Shown here one piece after another: positions 6,143-9,265 of a stretch of 9,265 nucleotides of DNA. The notes under the pieces were generated by a model. The model was given only the letters and a program-made list of their open reading frames with translations, searched no databases and was not told where the DNA came from. Source of the DNA: Tidjanibacter sp. (GTDB lineage Bacteria; Bacteroidota; Bacteroidia; Bacteroidales; Rikenellaceae). The stretch lies in assembly GCA_017379955.1 (NCBI GenBank), contig JAFNVE010000083.1, positions 1 to 9,265 on the forward strand, in the 5' to 3' direction. The translations under genes were made by a program, and so were the position numbers. Each line of letters begins with the position of its first letter. The stretch's first letter is position 1.

Positions 6143-7594
6143 TTAGAAATCCCAACGGAAGGGAGCGGCATTTCTCATACCTTCAAGGTACTCGCCACCC
6201 TCATAAACCATCTCACACTTGTCATCAATAACCATAGTAGGTTTGGTCTCGGGATTATACTCCTCCCACTTCAAGCCCTTGATGCTGGGGTTACCACTCT
6301 TAGCAAAGTTAACCCACATATCACTCATCTTATCTGCCAACTTATATGCCGACTTATCCGTGCCGGTCATGTGGCGACCAATGTAGATATTGTCAAAGAC
6401 AAAAGGAATCTCCATACAGTGCATCGACTGCAAAGCGCCATCGAAGATAGGCGAGTTCTTGGCGAAGATATAGATATACTCAGGCGCACCACCCTGCTGA
6501 TAACGTACATCAGCCTCACCGGTAACGCCACTACGCGAAGACGCCTCCGAGTAGTTATGGCCAACAATTACAGGCACATCTGCCGAAATCTCAGCTACAC
6601 GAGGATCGTTGAGCTGATAAGGAATAACCTCGCCATCGACAACAGGCGACGCACCACCCATACCCAGGCGGATACCCTCCTTAGCCACCTCGCGCTGTGC
6701 CTCATTTACAGCAGCCACCAGGTCAGCATAAGGAACATCCAGAATCTCATCAATGTTACTCTCATCCAGACCAAGCACCTTAGCAGTTGCAACGCCCAAC
6801 TTCTGAGCAGCCTCCTTCTCGGTGATAGTCATAATCGAACCACTCTGAACAGCAGCCTTGTGGAACAGACCCTTTGCCGAAGGAGTAGCAAGCAGGATAT
6901 TAACCTTACCGCCACCACCACTCTGACCGAAGATGGTTACATTGTTGGGGTCGCCACCGAACTGCTCGATATTCTTATTCACCCACTCCAAAGCCTTTAC
7001 CATATCCATTACGCCACCTACGCCCGAATATTTGTACTTCTCGCCAAATGCCGAGAGGTCGAGATATCCTAACACATTGAGTCGGTGGTTGATAGACACA
7101 AGTACAACATCCTTCTTTGCCAAGTTAGCACCATCATAGAAAGGCAGCTCACTACTTGCGCCCATAGAGAAACCGCCACCATGGAGCCATACCATAACAG
7201 GGCGCTTCTTGCCATCGTTAATACCCTTAGTCCAAACGTTCAGCACCTGACACTCCTCTCTCTGGTAGCCATCATCCCAACCAAAGAAGAAGGCCTGCTT
7301 GTCGCTTTCCCAACCTGCACGAGGTCCCTGAGGAGCCTGAGGACCATAACTGCGGCTACTACGCACACCCTCCCAGCTGTCGGGATCGGTAGGAGCCATA
7401 AAACGGTCGGCCTTTGCATAAGGAATACCCTTGAAGGTATAGATACCATCCTCCACATAACCAATCAAATCACCATAAGTAGTTGTAACTACTGCGTCGG
7501 TAGATGAAGTTAAGAGTTCGGGACCACCCTTAGGTCCACAACAACCTGCCATCAGCAAAGTTGCTGCTGCACAAATAGATAGAAATCTTTTCAT
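6143..7594 (-). CDS. Type-B carboxylesterase (alpha/beta hydrolase), exported, with a shortened region before the catalytic His
   Basis: A 483-residue carboxylesterase/lipase of the para-nitrobenzyl-esterase type, hydrolysing carboxylic esters. Residues 1-17 are a signal peptide and Cys18 a probable lipobox cysteine (LMAGC, with a less usual Met at -3). Motifs seen are FKGIPYA (54-60), the oxyanion loop HGGGF (138-142), NHRLNVLGYL (169-178), FGGDPNNVTIFGQSGGG (212-228) with nucleophile Ser225, Glu350 in GHNYSEASS, and His392 in MHCMEIPFVF. The triad is therefore intact. The nucleophile elbow reads GQSGG instead of the common GESAGG. Between Glu350 and His392 there are only 42 residues, against 89 in B. 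subtilis PnbA (Glu310-His399), so a helical segment is missing although the frame is open. The natural substrate is unknown. It is followed on the same strand by the DUF1593 lipoprotein and probably shares its transcript. Confidence 0.92.
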   Translation of the reverse strand: MKRFLSICAAATLLMAGCCGPKGGPELLTSSTDAVVTTTYGDLIGYVEDGIYTFKGIPYAKADRFMAPTDPDSWEGVRSSRSYGPQAPQGPRAGWESDKQAFFFGWDDGYQREECQVLNVWTKGINDGKKRPVMVWLHGGGFSMGASSELPFYDGANLAKKDVVLVSINHRLNVLGYLDLSAFGEKYKYSGVGGVMDMVKALEWVNKNIEQFGGDPNNVTIFGQSGGGGKVNILLATPSAKGLFHKAAVQSGSIMTITEKEAAQKLGVATAKVLGLDESNIDEILDVPYADLVAAVNEAQREVAKEGIRLGMGGASPVVDGEVIPYQLNDPRVAEISADVPVIVGHNYSEASSRSGVTGEADVRYQQGGAPEYIYIFAKNSPIFDGALQSMHCMEIPFVFDNIYIGRHMTGTDKSAYKLADKMSDMWVNFAKSGNPSIKGLKWEEYNPETKPTMVIDDKCEMVYEGGEYLEGMRNAAPFRWDF

Positions 7595-7663
7595 AGTTGT
7601 AGAATTAGTTTGTTAGTAGTGTTGCTTAGCGAGTGAGCGACCATAAATCGTTCACTTCGATAA

Positions 7664-7696
7664 CAAATATAACAAAAAAATTACGGAGTGTACAAG
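7664..7696 (-). promoter_or_regulatory. Probable promoter of the carboxylesterase gene
   Basis: On the minus strand a -7 box TATATTTG (7671-7664) matches TAnnTTTG exactly. At 21 bases upstream is CTTG (7696-7693), one mismatch from the TTTG -33 box. The -33 element would lie in the loop of the preceding ribosomal-operon terminator. Transcription would start near 7660, leaving a ~65-base leader with an imperfect inverted repeat (AGTGAGCGA at 7632-7640 with TCGTTCACT at 7648-7656) that could be a regulatory site. Confidence 0.55.
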
Positions 7697-7709
7697 ATAC
7701 ACTCCGTAA
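7674..7709 (-). terminator. Intrinsic terminator of the rpsF-rpsR-rplI-rpmE2 operon
   Basis: A perfect 12-bp inverted repeat, TTACGGAGTGTA (7681-7692) and TACACTCCGTAA (7698-7709), encloses a 5-base loop. On the minus strand it is followed directly by seven T residues (7680-7674). It begins 24 bases after the rpmE2 stop codon. Confidence 0.92.
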
Positions 7710-7733
7710 AATTTATTGTTACAAACGCTTCGA

Positions 7734-7997
7734 CTATTTTTTCTTCTTGTCGTAGTGCTTTGCGTAACGCTGCATAAACTTGTCCACGCGACCTGCGGTA
7801 TCGACGAGTTTCATCTTACCGGTGTAGAAGGGGTGCGAGGTGTTCGAAATCTCCATCTTGTAAACGGGGTAAGTCTCACCCTCGAACTCAATGGTCTCCT
7901 TGGTGTTCACAGCCGAGCGGCAGAGGAACACGTGCTCGTTGGACATATCTTTAAATGCCACCAAGCGGTAATTTTTAGGATGGATATCTTTTTTCAT
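7734..7997 (-). CDS. rpmE2: 50S ribosomal protein bL31, type B (zinc-independent)
   Basis: An 87-residue bL31 of the type-B class. The start MKKDIHPKNYRLVAFKDMS, the SHPFYTGK segment (54-61) and DTAGRVDKF (66-74) are characteristic. Type-A L31 carries a CxxC zinc site, whereas this protein has a single cysteine (Cys26) and so does not bind zinc that way. L31 bridges the central protuberance of the 50S and the 30S head. In some bacteria the type-B paralog is induced by zinc starvation; here it sits 14 bases behind rplI in a constitutive-looking ribosomal operon and ahead of its terminator, so it may be the main L31. There is no Shine-Dalgarno site. Confidence 0.97.
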   Translation of the reverse strand: MKKDIHPKNYRLVAFKDMSNEHVFLCRSAVNTKETIEFEGETYPVYKMEISNTSHPFYTGKMKLVDTAGRVDKFMQRYAKHYDKKKK

Positions 7998-8011
7998 CTC
8001 TTTTTGTTCAA

Positions 8012-8473
8012 TTATTCGTTAGACTCTTTAGCTGCCTCTGCAACAACAGCAAACTTAACAGCAGCCTTAACCTCGCGGTGGAGCTTAGCAGCAGCCTCAT
8101 ACTGGCCAATCTGTTTAACAGCCTCAACCGAGATAACCTTACGATCAACCTCTACGCCCTTAGCAGCGAGTGCCTCAGCGAGGTCAGCCGAAGTAACGGT
8201 ACCGAAGATTTTACCCTCCTCCGATGCCTTAACGGTGATTACCAACTCCAAAGCCTCGATCTGAGCAGCGAGTGCCTGAGCATCAGCCAAGATCTTAGCG
8301 TCCTTGTGAGCGCGCTGTTTGAGGTTCTCAGCCAACACCTTCTTAGCCGAAGCAGTAGCAGCGATGGCAAAACCCTGGGGAATAAGGTAGTTATTTGCGT
8401 AACCGGGCTTTACATCAACGATGTCGTTAGCGTAGCCCAACTTCTCAACGTCTTTTTTCAGAATTACTTGCAT
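8012..8473 (-). CDS. rplI: 50S ribosomal protein bL9
   Basis: A 153-residue bL9. The N-terminal rRNA-binding domain (1-52) shows MQVILKKDVEKLGYANDIVDV and the conserved GYANNYLIP (24-32). A long alanine-rich connecting helix (about 42-75) leads to the C-terminal domain, with KIFGTVTSADLAEAL (88-102) and the AAAKLHREV segment (127-135). bL9 binds at the L1 stalk base and supports translation fidelity and subunit maturation. It lies 19 bases downstream of rpsR. Unlike nearly all genes here it has a perfect AGGAGG 8 bases before its ATG. Confidence 0.98.
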   Translation of the reverse strand: MQVILKKDVEKLGYANDIVDVKPGYANNYLIPQGFAIAATASAKKVLAENLKQRAHKDAKILADAQALAAQIEALELVITVKASEEGKIFGTVTSADLAEALAAKGVEVDRKVISVEAVKQIGQYEAAAKLHREVKAAVKFAVVAEAAKESNE

Positions 8474-8481
8474 AGCTTGTT

Positions 8482-8487
8482 CCTCCT
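8482..8487 (-). promoter_or_regulatory. Strong Shine-Dalgarno site of rplI
   Basis: On the minus strand AGGAGG is followed by exactly 8 bases and then ATG (8473). This supports the chosen start. Such sites are exceptional in this window: aroC, the DUF177 gene, rpmF, plsX, the sigma factor, the membrane protein, both lipoprotein genes, rpsF and rpmE2 all lack one. Confidence 0.85.
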
Positions 8488-8492
8488 CTGGT

Positions 8493-8771
8493 TTATTTCA
8501 TCAAATCAGTTACGAAAGGCAGAATAGCAAGATGACGAGCACGCTTAACAGCCTGAGCCACCTTCTTCTGATATTTCTGCGAAGTACCGGTCAAACGGCG
8601 GGGAAGAATCTTACCCTGCTCGTTGAGGAACTTTTTGAGGAACTCACCGTCCTTGTAATCTACATACTTGATACCGCTCTTTTTGAAACGGCAGTATTTC
8701 TTCTTCTTTACGTCAACTGATACGGGGTTGAGGTAACGGATCTCCGAATCGTGGTTTCTATTCTCAGCCAT
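8493..8771 (-). CDS. rpsR: 30S ribosomal protein bS18
   Basis: A 92-residue bS18, somewhat longer than the ~75-residue E. coli form because of an N-terminal extension. The conserved core is [19 protein letters not shown] (about 23-41) and [20 protein letters not shown] (54-73), then the basic helix [13 protein letters not shown]. bS18 dimerises with bS6 on the 30S platform. In Bacteroidota these two plus bS21 form the pocket that sequesters the 16S 3' tail. Its ATG lies 3 bases after the rpsF stop and uses a Shine-Dalgarno site embedded in the last rpsF codons, so translation is likely coupled. Confidence 0.98.
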   Translation of the reverse strand: MAENRNHDSEIRYLNPVSVDVKKKKYCRFKKSGIKYVDYKDGEFLKKFLNEQGKILPRRLTGTSQKYQKKVAQAVKRARHLAILPFVTDLMK

Positions 8772-8774
8772 AGT

Positions 8775-9143
8775 CTATTCCTCCTCGTTTTTAACTTCTT
8801 CAACAACGGGTTTACCTGCCAACTTAGCGCGGCGTTTTACCGAATACTCAACAGCGTCCTTGTCCTGGCGGAAGGTCAGGAAGCGGATAACACGCTCGTC
8901 ACGACGATACTGAGTCTCGAGGGTGTCAACGATAGTACCCTCAGCGGTGAACTCAATCAAGAAATAGTAGCCGGTGGACTTTTTCTGAATGGGATAAGCG
9001 AGTTTTTTCAAACCCCAGCTCTCTGCATTCACAATCTGTCCGCCGTTCTCGGTGATAACACCCTGGAATTTGCTAAACACCTCTTCCAACTGTGCCTCCG
9101 AAAGCACCGGTGTAGCAATGAAAACGGTTTCGTAATTGTTCAT
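8775..9143 (-). CDS. rpsF: 30S ribosomal protein bS6
   Basis: A 122-residue bS6. Hallmarks are [21 protein letters not shown] (start to about residue 21), the [19 protein letters not shown] stretch (34-52), [11 protein letters not shown] (55-65), and [17 protein letters not shown] (76-92). An acidic tail ends in three glutamates, reminiscent of the polyglutamate tail added to E. coli S6. bS6 pairs with bS18 on the platform of the small subunit. It is the first gene of the rpsF-rpsR-rplI-rpmE2 operon. The start has no Shine-Dalgarno site but lies behind an A/T-rich leader and a potential S6:S18-binding hairpin. Confidence 0.98.
   Translation of the reverse strand: MNNYETVFIATPVLSEAQLEEVFSKFQGVITENGGQIVNAESWGLKKLAYPIQKKSTGYYFLIEFTAEGTIVDTLETQYRRDERVIRFLTFRQDKDAVEYSVKRRAKLAGKPVVEEVKNEEE
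8780..8785 (-). promoter_or_regulatory. Strong Shine-Dalgarno site of rpsR inside the end of rpsF
   Basis: The last rpsF codons GAG GAG GAA TAG supply AGGAGG, 8 bases before the rpsR ATG (8771), the same spacing as at rplI. Because glutamate codons also create this string it could be incidental, but the identical spacing in both genes argues for use. Confidence 0.75.
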
Positions 9144-9168
9144 AAATTAAACAGTTAATTAATAATTA

Positions 9169-9197
9169 GCGCATCGGAAACACTCCAATGCGGGCGC
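9169..9197 (-). promoter_or_regulatory. Candidate S6:S18-binding leader hairpin (autoregulatory) of rpsF
   Basis: On the minus strand the order is GCG (9197-9195), CCCG (9194-9191), CATTGG (9190-9185), loop AGTGTTT (9184-9178), CCGATG (9177-9172), CGC (9171-9169). CATTGG/CCGATG forms a 6-bp stem with one T-G wobble, GCG/CGC can form a lower 3-bp stem, and the unpaired CCCG between them presents a CCG in a bulge. A CCG bulge between a stem and a hairpin is the published S6:S18 complex-binding motif found in rpsF leaders of many phyla, which mimics the 16S rRNA site. Caveat: the 5' arm overlaps the last base of the -7 box, so if transcription starts at about 9194-9190 the lower stem would not be in the RNA. 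Confidence 0.55.
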
Positions 9198-9227
9198 AAA
9201 GATAGCAATTTATTCTTTACTCACAAA
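9197..9227 (-). promoter_or_regulatory. Bacteroidota-type promoter of the rpsF operon
   Basis: On the minus strand the -33 box TTTG (9227-9224) is followed by 19 bases and the -7 box TATCTTTG (9204-9197), an exact match to TTTG-N19-TAnnTTTG. Transcription would start at about 9194-9190, giving a leader of about 47-51 bases before the rpsF ATG. The rest of 9228-9265 is T-rich on the plus strand, with nothing I can assign. Confidence 0.85.
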
Positions 9228-9265
9228 CTTTTTCATCTCTTTTTCTCATTTTTAGAGAGATAGAC

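Noticed and set aside
6371..7072. Open frame of 233 codons on the plus strand opposite the carboxylesterase
   Set aside because: The esterase frame holds all catalytic motifs; the opposite frame gives a compositionally odd protein without signal peptide, domain or promoter.
9235..9261. Short inverted repeat ATCTCT / AGAGAT upstream of the rpsF promoter
   Set aside because: Six base pairs around a 15-base T-rich loop in low-complexity sequence is within chance expectation.

Overview
This window looks like chromosomal DNA of a member of Bacteroidota, most likely Bacteroidales. Three independent signs support this. Two promoters match the phylum's housekeeping consensus exactly (TTTG, 19 bases, TAnnTTTG). 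Almost all starts lack a Shine-Dalgarno sequence and sit behind A/T-rich leaders. The gene families and order also fit: a DUF177-rpmF-plsX cluster, rpsF-rpsR-rplI without a priB/ssb gene between, and a DUF1593 lipoprotein. I cannot fix the genus; a Rikenellaceae/Alistipes-like origin is possible. The window holds 13 protein genes (one cut by the left edge) and one tRNA. It has no stretch over 300 bases without a gene, and no mobile element or CRISPR array.

Layout. Bases 1-1244 (+) carry the end of aroA overlapping aroC, the last two steps to chorismate. Bases 1259-3055 (+) are a second unit driven by a clear promoter: a DUF177 (YceD-like) protein, ribosomal protein bL32 and PlsX, linking ribosome and phospholipid synthesis. 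A hairpin terminator follows, then tRNA-Arg(CCT) at 3114-3185, then a perfect 17-bp stem hairpin that closes both this side and the convergent genes. On the minus strand, an ECF-type sigma factor (4377-3883) is followed by a four-helix membrane protein (3864-3244), a candidate regulator pair. Next, also minus, are two exported lipoprotein-like enzymes: a type-B carboxylesterase (7594-6143) and a DUF1593/Sde182-like nucleoside-hydrolase-fold protein (6088-4547), separated by a hairpin. The right end (minus) is a ribosomal operon, rpsF-rpsR-rplI-rpmE2, with its own promoter and terminator.

Most of the window is ordinary core genome. The points most worth a second look are all small. (1) The rpsF leader can form a hairpin with a CCG bulge like the known S6:S18 autoregulatory site, and it abuts the promoter. 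(2) rpsR and rplI alone have perfect AGGAGG sites at identical 8-base spacing, in a phylum whose ribosomes hide the anti-SD behind bS6, bS18 and bS21. (3) The carboxylesterase keeps its catalytic triad but lacks roughly 45-50 residues between the acid and the histidine. (4) The ECF sigma factor is paired with an unrecognised four-helix membrane protein. (5) Two related GGCTGTCC hairpins flank the tRNA.
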